Shown: piece after piece, positions 1-8,071 of the stretch | How positions within the stretch are numbered: position 1 is the stretch's first letter | How the letters are laid out: every line of letters begins with the position of its first letter | Origin: Paenibacillus cookii | GTDB lineage: Bacteria; Bacillota; Bacilli; Paenibacillales; Paenibacillaceae | Length of the DNA stretch: 34,273 nt | Direction of reading: 5' to 3' | NCBI RefSeq assembly: GCF_018333375.1 | Contig: NZ_BORW01000045.1 | Coordinates: 1-34,273 of the forward strand | Notes under the pieces: generated by a model | Told to the model about the DNA's origin: nothing | Databases searched by the model: none | The model's input: only the letters and a program-made list of their open reading frames with translations | Translations under genes and position numbers: made by a program

Positions 1-23
1 TGAAAGAGACAAATTACACTGAG

Positions 24-117
24 CCTGAACAATTTATTGTCAGGCTAGCGTCTTTAGGCGCAGTTTGGCAACAGGGGGTTATACCCCAAGTGCAAACCAC
101 CCGTTGGACGGGTGGTT
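24..117 (+). ncRNA. Hairpin cluster, possible IS200/IS605 right end or omegaRNA-like RNA
   Basis: Three hairpins follow one another: CCTGA(A)CAA/TTGTCAGG (24-44), GGGGT/ACCCC with a TAT loop (75-87), and a perfect 9-bp stem AACCACCCG/CGGGTGGTT with a TTGGA loop (95-117). Serial small hairpins ending in a strong G+C stem are typical of the right end of IS200/IS605-type elements, where the tnpB guide RNA scaffold lies. The rest of such an element would be outside the window. The last hairpin could instead terminate the leftward GH16 gene, but it lacks a good T run on that strand. The assignment rests on structure and remembered similarity only. Confidence 0.35.
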
Positions 118-178
118 ATGATTCTTTGAATGCCTGGCACGTAACGGGTTTATCTAAAGCCATATGATGCGCTCGGAA

Positions 179-2809
179 TTACTCCGGCGTTCCTTGAGTT
201 ACCCCGTGAACATACGTCTGCCATGAGGTGTCCAGCGCCCCTTGCCCCGGATTATAAGTAAAGAAGTATTCGACCTTATCCCCTTGCTTCAGGTTGCGGA
301 CGGAATAGGTGTAGTTGCCGTTCCCCGCCGGGGTCATGGCAACGTTCAACTGCACGCCGTTGTTGACCTTATAGTGCAAGTCGGCAAAGGTGGCGCCGTT
401 AACATAGAACAGCAGGTCATCGCCGATCTTCTTCAGCCCCTTCACCCCATCGCCGATGACGATGACGGCGGAAGGAGGCGGCACAACGGTGATGGTGGCG
501 CTGGCGGTTTTATTGCCGTCGGCGGTTGTCGCCGTGACGGTTGCCGTACCCGGAGCGAGCCCGGTCACGAGACCGCTCGGACTTACGGATGCGGTACTGC
601 CGCCCGCAACCGACCAGGTGACCTGCTTATTCGTTGCATTGGACGGCGCTACATTGGCGTTCAATTGGACGCTTTGCCCGACTTCCACCTGCGCCGTGCT
701 CGGATTCACCGTTACGCCGGTAACGGGTACGTTTCCTGGATTTTGCCCGCCCTGGCCTGCTTGGTACACCCGTACATAGTCCACCTGCATCGTGGCAGGG
801 ATATCCGACGGATCCGGGGTCCGGCCCCCGTCGAAGGCCCCGCCGATCGCCAGGTTCATAATGAGGTAGAACGGCTGGTCGAAAGGAGCGTTCGGATTGT
901 TCGGCGCCGCTGCGGAATCCCATTGATCCCGGGTCGCTTTAAAGAAGAACTTGCCGTCCACGTACCATTTGATGTTGTCCTCTTCCCAGACGACCGAATA
1001 GACATGGTAGTCATTGGCGAAGGTTTGCCCTGCAGGGAAGCGGTATTCGCCGGAAAGATGCCGGTTCGCCGGCCATTGCCCGCCGAAGTGGATGGCTCCG
1101 CTCGTCGCGCCGGGCAGGCGCCCTCTAGCTTCCATGACGTCGATTTCCCCGGAGGCCGCCCATGTCCCGTAGACATTATCCTGCGGAAGCATCCAGAGTG
1201 CCGGCCAGATGCCGTTGCCGGTGGGCAGCTTGGCGCGGAAGTCGACTCTGCCGTACTTGAAGGAAAAATGATCCTTGGTATTGATTTTGCCGGAGGAGTA
1301 TTGCGCATACCGGTTGGGATCCTGCGGGAACGATTTTGGCTCGTTCAAGGCTCTGATATTCAGTTTTCCGTCCTGCACGAAAACATTTTGCGCACTATCG
1401 GTATAGTGCTGCAGCTCCGAATTGCCCCAACCCCAGGTATTGGGATCGTCATTGAGATAATACCCTGTTTCGTAGTTCCACTTGCCGCGATCCAGCGCCG
1501 TTCCGTTAAACTCATCCTGCCAGATGAGGTTCATGCCTTCGATGGCCGGGTCGCTTGGCGTTCCGATCGGGATATCCTCCTGTCCGGTCACATCCGGGCG
1601 GGGAGCATCCGGATTGCCGATCAAAGTATAGTTGACGAAGTTGTTGCCCACGTTTCCACCTGCCTGACCATTTAATGGATAGCCGATGCGGATCTGCATA
1701 TTCTCTTGGATCGGCTGAAACCACAGGCCGTAAATATGGTCTGCCCAATATCCCCACTGATTGGCTGAGGACATGTTGTTATAGCCGTTCGCCGAATATG
1801 CGAATCCGCTCCGGCTCGAATCAGCCAGATCCACCCACTGTCCGTTGATGTTGATCTCGTAAACGAAATTGCCAAGCTCCTTGGCGATCGGGGCGCTTCC
1901 GTCAATCTTGGGCAGCGGGATGCCGATGGCGCCGTTCGCGTCCGCTGTAAAGGTCGTTCCTTCATAAGGCGTAAGGAGATAAGCGTTTCTTGCAGGTTCA
2001 TTAAAGGTGATGGTGTACACGAGGTTGGCCGAAGAGGTTTTGGATTGCAGTTTGACGTTGATCGACTCCGTGACGTTAAACCAGTATCCGCCGCCGCCTT
2101 CGGTGAATTGGCCGAAGTTTTGGTCATAGATCCAGCCGCTGGCCGCATTGTTGTCGATGTCGGTCCATTCGCCGCCGTTTACCGGCTTCACGTACACCTT
2201 CAAATCATCCGCTACCGCTTCATAGGTAACGGCCGGATCGTTGTTGAATATCGGATAGGTAAAACCGGCACCGCCCGTAAAACCCGCCGTAATTTGCGGC
2301 CCTTGCGTCGGGGTCATCGCCGTGATGGTGGTTTTGTTGATGTTTTGAAACACAAGCCTGTAATCCAGCGTCACCCCGTTTGCTTTGGAATAGAGCTGAA
2401 TCTCCGTTGTTGCGGAGAGGGTGAACCAATAGCCGGTAAAGCCGCCGTCGTTCCAGTGACCCCAATTCTGGTTATAGACAAAGCTGCCGACGCTGTCGAT
2501 ATCGACCCAGCTGCCGTTGACTTTGACCTTGACGCCCAAATCCTGGGCCACGTCATTCCAAGTGGCGGCGCCTCCGTTAAAAATCGGCATCACAAAACCA
2601 TAGCTGGCCTGGCCGACCCCCGATTTCGTGATGACAGGCCCGTCTGCCGCCGAGAAGTATGCCATCGATGAAATGGTAGTTCCGGCCGTTCCGGCAGCTT
2701 GAGCCTGCGGAGTTGGCCATAGTCCGGCCCCGGTCAGCAGGAGGACTGCCAAAAACAAGCTCCATGCCTTTCTCCTGAACAGCCTTTTCGCAGCATAGGA
2801 TCGCTTCAT
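179..2809 (-). CDS. Secreted GH16 endo-beta-1,3-glucanase (laminarinase-type), multi-domain
   Basis: Probable secreted enzyme hydrolysing beta-1,3(-1,4)-glucans outside the cell. The 876-aa protein starts with a signal peptide (KR-rich start, hydrophobic core, AQA cleavage near residue 39). Three related modules of about 115 aa follow (about 45-160, 161-275, 276-405), each with a [YL]WF core (near residues 127, 242, 363), probably carbohydrate- or wall-binding. The GH16 domain spans about 426-685 and carries the family signature GEIDVME with nucleophile E555, D557 and acid/base E560. A Big2 (Ig-like) domain spans about 687-773. A CBM56-like beta-1,3-glucan-binding domain (DLHYKVN, GDKVEYFFTY) fills 777-876. 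The ATG is preceded by AAGGGGGG. It is a single-gene unit with a cre-like site upstream. The fold and catalytic residues are clear; substrate preference and identity of the N-terminal repeats are inference. Confidence 0.92.
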   Translation of the reverse strand: MKRSYAAKRLFRRKAWSLFLAVLLLTGAGLWPTPQAQAAGTAGTTISSMAYFSAADGPVITKSGVGQASYGFVMPIFNGGAATWNDVAQDLGVKVKVNGSWVDIDSVGSFVYNQNWGHWNDGGFTGYWFTLSATTEIQLYSKANGVTLDYRLVFQNINKTTITAMTPTQGPQITAGFTGGAGFTYPIFNNDPAVTYEAVADDLKVYVKPVNGGEWTDIDNNAASGWIYDQNFGQFTEGGGGYWFNVTESINVKLQSKTSSANLVYTITFNEPARNAYLLTPYEGTTFTADANGAIGIPLPKIDGSAPIAKELGNFVYEININGQWVDLADSSRSGFAYSANGYNNMSSANQWGYWADHIYGLWFQPIQENMQIRIGYPLNGQAGGNVGNNFVNYTLIGNPDAPRPDVTGQEDIPIGTPSDPAIEGMNLIWQDEFNGTALDRGKWNYETGYYLNDDPNTWGWGNSELQHYTDSAQNVFVQDGKLNIRALNEPKSFPQDPNRYAQYSSGKINTKDHFSFKYGRVDFRAKLPTGNGIWPALWMLPQDNVYGTWAASGEIDVMEARGRLPGATSGAIHFGGQWPANRHLSGEYRFPAGQTFANDYHVYSVVWEEDNIKWYVDGKFFFKATRDQWDSAAAPNNPNAPFDQPFYLIMNLAIGGAFDGGRTPDPSDIPATMQVDYVRVYQAGQGGQNPGNVPVTGVTVNPSTAQVEVGQSVQLNANVAPSNATNKQVTWSVAGGSTASVSPSGLVTGLAPGTATVTATTADGNKTASATITVVPPPSAVIVIGDGVKGLKKIGDDLLFYVNGATFADLHYKVNNGVQLNVAMTPAGNGNYTYSVRNLKQGDKVEYFFTYNPGQGALDTSWQTYVHGVTQGTPE

Positions 2810-2855
2810 AAATACCCCCCTTGAACATAATGGATTCCCGGCTAACGAGCTAATC

Positions 2856-2869
2856 GGAAAACGCTTACA
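2856..2869 (-). promoter_or_regulatory. cre-like CcpA site upstream of the GH16 gene
   Basis: Read on the minus strand the site is TGTAAGCGTTTTCC, matching the cre consensus TGWAARCGYTWNCW at all but the last base. It lies 47-60 bases before the GH16 start. A possible -10 (TAGAAT) lies just upstream at 2887-2892, which would put the site just downstream of transcription start, a usual place for catabolite repression. The promoter itself is weakly defined. Confidence 0.6.
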
Positions 2870-3075
2870 ACCGGGAGTGACTTCATTCTATCGAAAACCG
2901 TCCTTCGATGAACAGGTACCGTTTTTTGGGTTTGGGGTCTGATTTTTCGGGTTTAACCGATTGTAGAGGGGAAGGTAAGGTTTTAGTCATGTCTTCCCGC
3001 GAAAATGAACTGATAGCCTGTTGGCATAACCGGGCATAATGGAATCATGACATATAAGAGGAGGGAAGGTACTGC

Positions 3076-3723
3076 ATGACGGCGGAATCGAATCGTCCCT
3101 GCATCATTCTGCCCGAAGAGCAAGCGCCCGAAGGTATGCAGCATTGCGAACGTTGCGAGCTGTTCAAACAGCGGACCCGCATCATCTGGGGGGAGGGCAA
3201 TCCGCAGGCTTCGCTCATGATGATCCTGGATAATCCGGGGGCGCGGGAGGACCGGGAAGGCAATCCGTTTTTGTGCGGTACCCGGGAAACCCTTCAACTC
3301 GGCATGAGGGAAGCGGGCATGGATATCCACTCGGTTTACGTGACCTATTTGCTGAAACGCCGGCCGGTCCGTGCTTACGATAAGCCTGCCACCCGAGCGG
3401 CGTGCCTTCCGCATCTGCAGTCGCAGCTTGTTCAGAAGCAGCCGCTCGTCCTATTCGGTTTTGGAAACGTCGTGGCCGAAGGATTATTTCCGCAGAAGGA
3501 AAATGCCACCGTCAAAGAGCTGCGGGGGAGCTGGCATGAGTTTGGGGGGATCCCGATCGGCTTCACCTACCATCCACTGGCAGTAAGAAGAAGGCCCAAT
3601 TTGCTAAAGTTCTTTGTCGAGGATTTGAAAGCATTGCGGGAGAAGTGGGAGGAAAGGGCTGCCGCTTCATGCCCTGAGTCGAACATTCAACATCGCGGCC
3701 CTACGCCCCGCGTCGGCGAGTAG
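3076..3723 (+). CDS. Uracil-DNA glycosylase superfamily protein (family 4-like), variant
   Basis: Likely belongs to the UDG superfamily, which removes uracil or damaged bases from DNA. The 215-aa protein has an N-terminal CxxC (C24, C27), the motif-1 region NPGAREDREGNPF, and a late THP-like motif TYHPLA with RRP and a basic stretch after it. Family-4 enzymes hold a 4Fe-4S cluster with four cysteines. Here the position usually read as KCRP is KRRP (R95), while C110 in AACLPH is kept, so only three of four expected ligands are at their usual places. Motif 1 is LDNPG rather than GEAPG. Start ATG is supported by AGGAGGGAAGG 8 bases upstream. It is a single gene with its own terminator. Superfamily membership is fairly sure; activity is not. 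Confidence 0.75.
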   Translation: MTAESNRPCIILPEEQAPEGMQHCERCELFKQRTRIIWGEGNPQASLMMILDNPGAREDREGNPFLCGTRETLQLGMREAGMDIHSVYVTYLLKRRPVRAYDKPATRAACLPHLQSQLVQKQPLVLFGFGNVVAEGLFPQKENATVKELRGSWHEFGGIPIGFTYHPLAVRRRPNLLKFFVEDLKALREKWEERAAASCPESNIQHRGPTPRVGE

Positions 3724-3742
3724 TATACGGCAAAAACCCAAA

Positions 3743-3765
3743 AACCCGGCAGATTCTGCCGGGTT
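3743..3765 (+). terminator. Rho-independent terminator after the UDG-like gene
   Basis: Perfect 9-bp stem AACCCGGCA/TGCCGGGTT with a 5-base loop, beginning 20 bases after the stop codon. The T tract after it is short (TATCTT). Confidence 0.7.
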
Positions 3766-3785
3766 TATCTTATGATGAAATAAAG

Positions 3786-3814
3786 TTGCACACAAAGAAA
3801 CACTATGATATGAT
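3786..3814 (+). promoter_or_regulatory. Sigma-A promoter upstream of the helD remnant
   Basis: TTGCAC, 17-base spacer, TATGAT. Predicted start near 3821 gives a leader of about 125 bases before the helD reading frame. No clear terminator or riboswitch is visible in that leader. Confidence 0.55.
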
Positions 3815-3946
3815 GAAAGAACTGTCAATATTCTTTACAAACATCATAGTAATCCCATCTTATTTACAATTTAATCTTACCACAGGACATGGCAGTCTGT
3901 CAAACCTTCTTTTTCTTCAAAATCGAGTGAAGGAGTGTGCTGGAAG

Positions 3947-5636
3947 TTGATCAACGCAGAGGATTGGAAGCAAGAGCAAGAGCGGCTGGACATGGTTACG
4001 GAAAAACTGCAGGCAAGAATCGCCGAACTGGAGCCGGAGGTGGCCGGTCTGCATGGTCAGGTGACGGACATCCGCAAACAATTTTGGGAGGAAGTTACCG
4101 TCAACACGAGCACGGACGAGGATTTCGAAGAAACCTTCTACAGCATCCGGCAGCAAGAGGCGATATTGTCCGAGCGAGAGCGAAGCCACCGGCAGCGCGT
4201 ACAGCAATGGAAAAACATGAAGCGGCTGCTGTCATCCCCTTACTTTGGACGGATCGATTTCCAAGAAGACGGCCTGGGCTTTACCGAGAAGGTCTATATC
4301 GGCGTCGCGTCTTTCGTCGATTCGGACGGCATGGAGTTTCTGGTTTACGATTGGCGCACTCCGATCGCCAGCATGTATTACGATTATTCCCCGGGGGAAG
4401 CCGGTTATGACACGCCGGGCGGATACGTGTCCGGCAAAATGAAGCTGAAACGGCAGTATCAGATCCGCGAGGGGCAACTGCACAACGTGTTCGACACAAG
4501 CTTGACGAATTGCTGCAGCAGGTGCTCGGAAAAGGCGCGGACAACCAGATGAAAAGCATCGTCGCAACGATCCAAAAAGAGCAAAACGCCATTATCCGCG
4601 AGGATAAAAGCCGGATGCTTATCGTGCAAGGGGCGGCCGGCAGCGGGAAAACCTCGGCGGCGCTGCAGCGGGTCGCGTACTTGCTGTATAAACACCGGGA
4701 GCGGCTGAAGGCCGACCAAATCGTGTTGTTTTCGCCGAATCCGATGTTTAACAGCTACGTCTCGACCGTTCTTCCCGAGCTTGGCGAAGAAAACATGCAG
4801 CAAACGACCTTCCAGGAATATTTGGATTACTGGCTTGGCAGGACGTTCCGGTTGGAGGATCCGTTCGATCAGATCGAATACGTGCTGACGGAGCCGTCCG
4901 CACGAATACGGAAGTCCGGCATGTCTTCGTCGACGAGGGCCAGGATTATTCGATGTTTCAATATGAGTTCCTCAAAAGATTGTTCCCCCGCGCCCGCATG
5001 ACGGTTCTCGGCGACTTCGGCCAGGCGATCTTTGCTCAAGCGACGGAGCTGTACGGCGGAGATTCGCCGCTTGCCCGGCTATACGGAGCGCCGGAAACGC
5101 GCTTGTTCCGCCTGATTCGCAGCTACCGGTCTACCCGGGAGATCGTGGAATTCTCGAAGTCGCTGCTGCCGAACGCCCAAGAGATCGTGCCGTTTGAACG
5201 CAGCGGCAGAAAGCCGCTTCTCTCTAAGGCGGAGAGCAAGGAAAAGCGGGCGGAGCAAATTGCCGGGCAGCTTGACGCGCTGCGGGCGGAAGGTTTTGCT
5301 TCCATCGGCGTCATCACGAAAACGGCGGCCGAAAGCGAGGAAGCTTATAACCTCTTGACGCAGCAGGGCTCCGAAGGGATCAAACTCATTACGAAAAACA
5401 CGCCTACCTTTGAGAAGGGGACTTTGATTCTTCCCGTCTACCTCGCCAAGGGCGTTGAATTCGACGCCGTGCTCATTTATGACGCCTCTTCGGAAACCTA
5501 TCATAGGGAAAGCGAACGCAAGCTTTTTTATACGGCGTGTACGCGTGCCATGCATCGGCTTTTGCTGTTCGCAACGGGAGAATGGACCCCGTTTATCCGG
5601 GGGATGGATTCATCGTTGTATGAGGTGAAGCCATAA
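3947..5636 (+). pseudogene. helD: HelD-type UvrD-like helicase, frameshifted and internally deleted
   Basis: HelD is an ATP-dependent UvrD/Rep-like protein that frees stalled RNA polymerase. The sequence holds an N-terminal coiled coil and VYDWRTPIASMYYDY segment, the Walker A motif GAAGSGKTSAALQR, a Walker B-like FVDEGQDYSMF, and the C-terminal helicase motifs (RSYRSTREIV, KGVEFDAV, YTACTRAMHR), but in three different frames. Frame 1 breaks near 4504, where one added G (TTGGAC for TTGAC) would restore the next frame. The second break near 4890-4900 joins IEYVLTEP to NTEVRHVFVDEGQDY. About 190-200 residues normally lying between these are absent (intact family members are about 770 aa). A TTG at 3947 is the best start, 11 bases after AAGGAG. 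The family is certain. Real decay is likely because the deletion is large; the one-base frameshift could be a sequencing error. Confidence 0.85.
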
Positions 5637-5674
5637 GTTACATCAACACCCAAGTTGTTTGGGGGTGAACAAAA

Positions 5675-5716
5675 AAACAACCTTTGCTGCCCTGCACGGC
5701 CGGCAAAGGTTGTTTT
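5675..5716. terminator. Strong bidirectional terminator
   Basis: Stem AACAACCTTTGC/GCAAAGGTTGTT (12 bp) with an A tract before it and a T tract after it, so it can work for the helD remnant on the plus strand and for leftward transcription from the decayed gene on the minus strand. Confidence 0.85.
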
Positions 5717-5877
5717 TGTGCGGCAAGATCTACTCCAGATACGATTTGGCAAGGTTGAGTTGATCCGATTTTTAATTTTGGTAGGGAGCGAGTATCAAAG
5801 CTTCCAGGTTTGTTTCCTGGTATTGCTCATGGCCTAGAAACAACGAAGCATAATAGACACTTGTACAAATCCACATT

Positions 5878-6159
5878 TTAAAGTTGGTAACCTGCCGGGA
5901 GGTAATCCGGAACTTTAAAATCAAATCCGGCAAATTTCCGGGCCCGATCGAGACTGTGAAACCACTTAAACAAGTCGTCATTCAGTCGGTTTATCTTTAA
6001 CAGGGAGGGCTCGATTTTGGAGACTGTTCTGGAACCTGTGCCCTGGCCGGTGCTTTCCTTGCTGTCCGTCCCTTGGGTCAGCCATGCGGCGCTCAACGCC
6101 AACATCAGGAGGATCGCAAGGGCAAATAACGAATATGAGGCTTTTTTGTACTTAGAAAT
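5878..6159 (-). pseudogene. Small membrane-anchored/secreted protein, apparently decayed (DUF4367-like end)
   Basis: A 93-codon frame has a basic start and hydrophobic segment (YSLFALAILLMLALSAAWL), then a polar region, and stops right after FKVPDYLPAGYQL. The [VP]xYLPxGY phrase resembles the beginning of DUF4367-type domains, which should continue for another 80-100 residues. A perfect AGGAGG lies at 6169-6174, but the codon at the right distance is ATT (6157-6159) and not ATG, and no other start fits this ribosome binding site. Loss of the start codon plus early stop suggests a decaying gene. The stretch 5719-5877 downstream shows no continuing homologous frame that I can recognise. A genuine ATT start on a short peptide gene is the alternative. 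Confidence 0.45.
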
Positions 6160-6174
6160 GATGATAGTCCTCCT

Positions 6175-6310
6175 TTTTCTTTTTACTTCCTTTGATACAT
6201 AACGCCCAAAAACGCATTGAAGTTACAGATAAATCCTTTTTGCCTCATTCACCGGGTGGGCATGCAAGCCACGGGTTTCCAGTCCGGGTTCGAGTCATGC
6301 ATCGGATACC
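6175..6310. other. Intergenic stretch with no recognisable feature
   Basis: Between the small decayed gene and the 6311 promoter nothing coding is evident. A GGTTCGAGTC string near 6288-6297 resembles a tRNA T-loop but has no pairing arm. Confidence 0.5.
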
Positions 6311-6339
6311 TTTACACCTATTGAAGGGATTGTTATAAT
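6311..6339 (+). promoter_or_regulatory. Near-consensus sigma-A promoter before the permease gene
   Basis: TTTACA, exactly 17 bases, TATAAT. The predicted start is near 6346, so the transcript meets a strong terminator after only about 25 bases. Confidence 0.75.
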
Positions 6340-6369
6340 AGTTATGATCAACTTCATACGGATTATCGG

Positions 6370-6398
6370 AGGAGCCTGCCATCGGTAGGCTCCTTTTT
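6370..6398 (+). terminator. Intrinsic terminator/attenuator in the permease leader
   Basis: Stem GGAGCCTGCC/GGTAGGCTCC (one G-T pair) with an ATC loop, followed by TTTTTGCC and TTTTTTT. It lies between the strong promoter at 6311-6339 and the permease start at 6485, and there is no complete gene upstream of it for which it would be needed. A possible 14-codon frame begins with ATG at 6344 and stops inside the hairpin. Confidence 0.8.
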
Positions 6399-6484
6399 GC
6401 CTTTTTTTGGCCTGCCGAAAGTCTCTTCATGATGATCCAGTCCTTGGGGAATATTGAAGAAAACAACGCTTTCGGGAGGGGTTT

Positions 6485-7765
6485 ATGGAAAACCAGGCAA
6501 TCTTGGCGATCGGCATTTTTCTCGTCATTTACGGATTTATCATTGCGGAGAAGATCCACCGTACCATCGTCGCGATGATTGGCGGAACGTTAATGGTCGT
6601 TTTGGGCATCGTTGACCAAGAAACGGCCCTGCATCACATTGACTTCAATACGCTGGGTCTGCTCGTCGGCATGATGATGATCGTGGGGGTGACGGCTGAA
6701 ACGGGGCTGTTTAAGTACATTGCCGTCGTTGCCGCCAAAAAGGCGAAAGGGGAGCCTGTCCGGATTTTGATCGCATTGGCGCTGATTACGGCGGTGGGAT
6801 CGGCTTTTTTGGATAACGTGACGACCGTTCTGCTTATGGTGCCGGTGACGTTCAGCATTACCAAACAGCTGCGCGTCAATCCCGTACCTTTTCTCATAAC
6901 GCAAATCATTGCCTCAAATGCAGGGGGCACCGCCACCTTGATTGGCGATCCTCCGAACATTATGATCGGGAGCGCCGTGAAAGAATTGTCCTTTATGGAT
7001 TTCATCGTTAATCTGGCGCCGATTGCTGCCCTTGTCATGGCCGTGTATATCCCGATTTTTATATTCCTGTTCCGCAAAAAAATTCAGACGACAAACGAAT
7101 TGAAACAAACCATCATGGAGATGGACGAAAGCGAGCTGATCACCGATCGCGTGCTTTTGCGGAAGTGCCTGATCGTTTTGGGATTGACGATCCTTGGTTT
7201 CTTTACCCATCAGCTGCTGCATCTGGAATCGGCGACCGTCGCATTGGCGGGGGCTTTCCTCCTGCTGCTGCTTACCGGAGAACACATGATGGAAGAGGCA
7301 TTCGCCAAGGTAGAATGGACGACGATCTTTTTCTTCGTCGGTTTGTTCGTGCTGGTGTCCGGCCTTATTGAAACGGGCGTGATTGCCAAATTGGCCGAGC
7401 AAGCCATCGAACTGACCGGCGGGGACTTGGTAACGACGTCCATGCTGATTTTATGGCTGAGCGCGATCGCATCGGCTTTTCTGGACAACATCCCGTTCGT
7501 AGCCACGATGATTCCGATGATCCAGGAAATGGGCCATATGGGCGTCAGCAATTTGGAGCCGCTTTGGTGGAGCCTTGCGCTCGGAGCATGTTTGGGGGGC
7601 AACGGATCGCTTATTGGCGCCAGCGCCAACCTCATTGTGGCCGGGATGTCGGGGAAAGAAGGCCATCCGATCCGGTTCGTGCAATTTTTGAAGTACGGCT
7701 TTCCTTTAATGCTGCTTTCGATCGTTTTATCAAGCATCTACGTTTACCTTCGTTACTTGGTGTAG
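6485..7765 (+). CDS. ArsB/NhaD-type (IT superfamily) ion permease
   Basis: Predicted inner-membrane carrier of the ion transporter superfamily (ArsB, NhaD, CitM and related). The 426-aa protein is almost wholly hydrophobic with about 11-12 membrane segments. It shows the two inverted halves of the family: DNVTTVLLMVP followed by GGTATLIGDPPNIMIGS in the first half, and DNIPFVATMIP followed by GGNGSLIGASANLIVAG in the second. These re-entrant loops form the substrate site. The central cytoplasmic loop lies near residues 195-220. The start is supported by GGGAGGGG 4-10 bases upstream. Substrate cannot be read from sequence: sodium/proton exchange, arsenite or an organic anion are all possible. 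There is no ars gene nearby. Expression probably depends on read-through of the leader terminator at 6370-6398. Confidence 0.85.
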   Translation: MENQAILAIGIFLVIYGFIIAEKIHRTIVAMIGGTLMVVLGIVDQETALHHIDFNTLGLLVGMMMIVGVTAETGLFKYIAVVAAKKAKGEPVRILIALALITAVGSAFLDNVTTVLLMVPVTFSITKQLRVNPVPFLITQIIASNAGGTATLIGDPPNIMIGSAVKELSFMDFIVNLAPIAALVMAVYIPIFIFLFRKKIQTTNELKQTIMEMDESELITDRVLLRKCLIVLGLTILGFFTHQLLHLESATVALAGAFLLLLLTGEHMMEEAFAKVEWTTIFFFVGLFVLVSGLIETGVIAKLAEQAIELTGGDLVTTSMLILWLSAIASAFLDNIPFVATMIPMIQEMGHMGVSNLEPLWWSLALGACLGGNGSLIGASANLIVAGMSGKEGHPIRFVQFLKYGFPLMLLSIVLSSIYVYLRYLV

Positions 7766-7789
7766 TTGCAAATCGGATATCTCTTCGAA

Positions 7790-7818
7790 AAAGGGAGCGC
7801 CCCTAGGGCTCTCCCTTT
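7790..7818 (+). terminator. Terminator of the permease gene
   Basis: AAAGGGAG/CTCCCTTT outer stem with a GCCC/GGGC inner stem and TTTTCT tail, 25 bases after the stop. It lies directly next to the group II intron remnant. Confidence 0.85.
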
Positions 7819-7821
7819 TCT

Positions 7822-7992
7822 CTGTACGCCCAGCTCGCCCTGGACGTGCCAGAATGGGCCGCTTTTATGATGGCCAACTCCCGCAAAGGAGCTTGGGAAA
7901 TGTCCCGAAACATAAATAACGCCCTTCCGACAACCTATTGGGAAGCGAAAGGGCTGAAAAGTTTGCTTTCTCGTTACTTGGAACTTCGTTAA
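7822..7992 (+). pseudogene. C-terminal remnant of a group II intron reverse transcriptase/maturase
   Basis: A 56-codon frame ending in TAA at 7990-7992 reads EWAAFMMANSRKGAWEMS, then ALPTTYWEAKGLKSL and RYLELR. This is the characteristic C-terminus of bacterial group II intron-encoded proteins, where NSRKGxW and LNNxYW are recurrent. Everything before it (RT domain, 5' intron domains) is missing. The frame begins at the edge of the permease terminator hairpin. Confidence 0.8.
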
Positions 7993-8000
7993 CCTTTTGG

Positions 8001-8071
8001 AACCGCCGTATGCGGACCCGCATGTACGGTGGTGTGAGAGGACGGGGGTTTGCCGCCCCCTTCTACTCGAT
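8001..8071 (+). ncRNA. Group II intron domains V-VI (3' end), remnant
   Basis: Immediately after the maturase remnant comes the domain V hairpin CCGCCGTATGCGG / CCGCATGTACGGTGG (8003-8032), then GTGAGAGGACGG and the domain VI stem GGGGGTTTGCCGCCCCC with CTACTCGAT as the likely 3' splice boundary near 8070. This is the classic end of a group II intron, probably class IIC, a class known to insert next to terminator stem-loops. With the 5' part absent it cannot splice. Confidence 0.8.

Noticed and set aside
3..166. Open frame running in from the window edge to a stop at 164-166, considered as a tnpB C-terminus
   Set aside because: The translation does not resemble a TnpB end and covers hairpin sequence; openness over about 54 codons can be chance.
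242..1675. 477-codon open frame on the plus strand
   Set aside because: Antisense shadow of the GH16 gene; arginine- and valine-rich translation without any domain.
6243..6310. GGTTCGAGTC, tRNA T-loop-like
   Set aside because: No T-arm pairing and no acceptor, D or anticodon arms around it.
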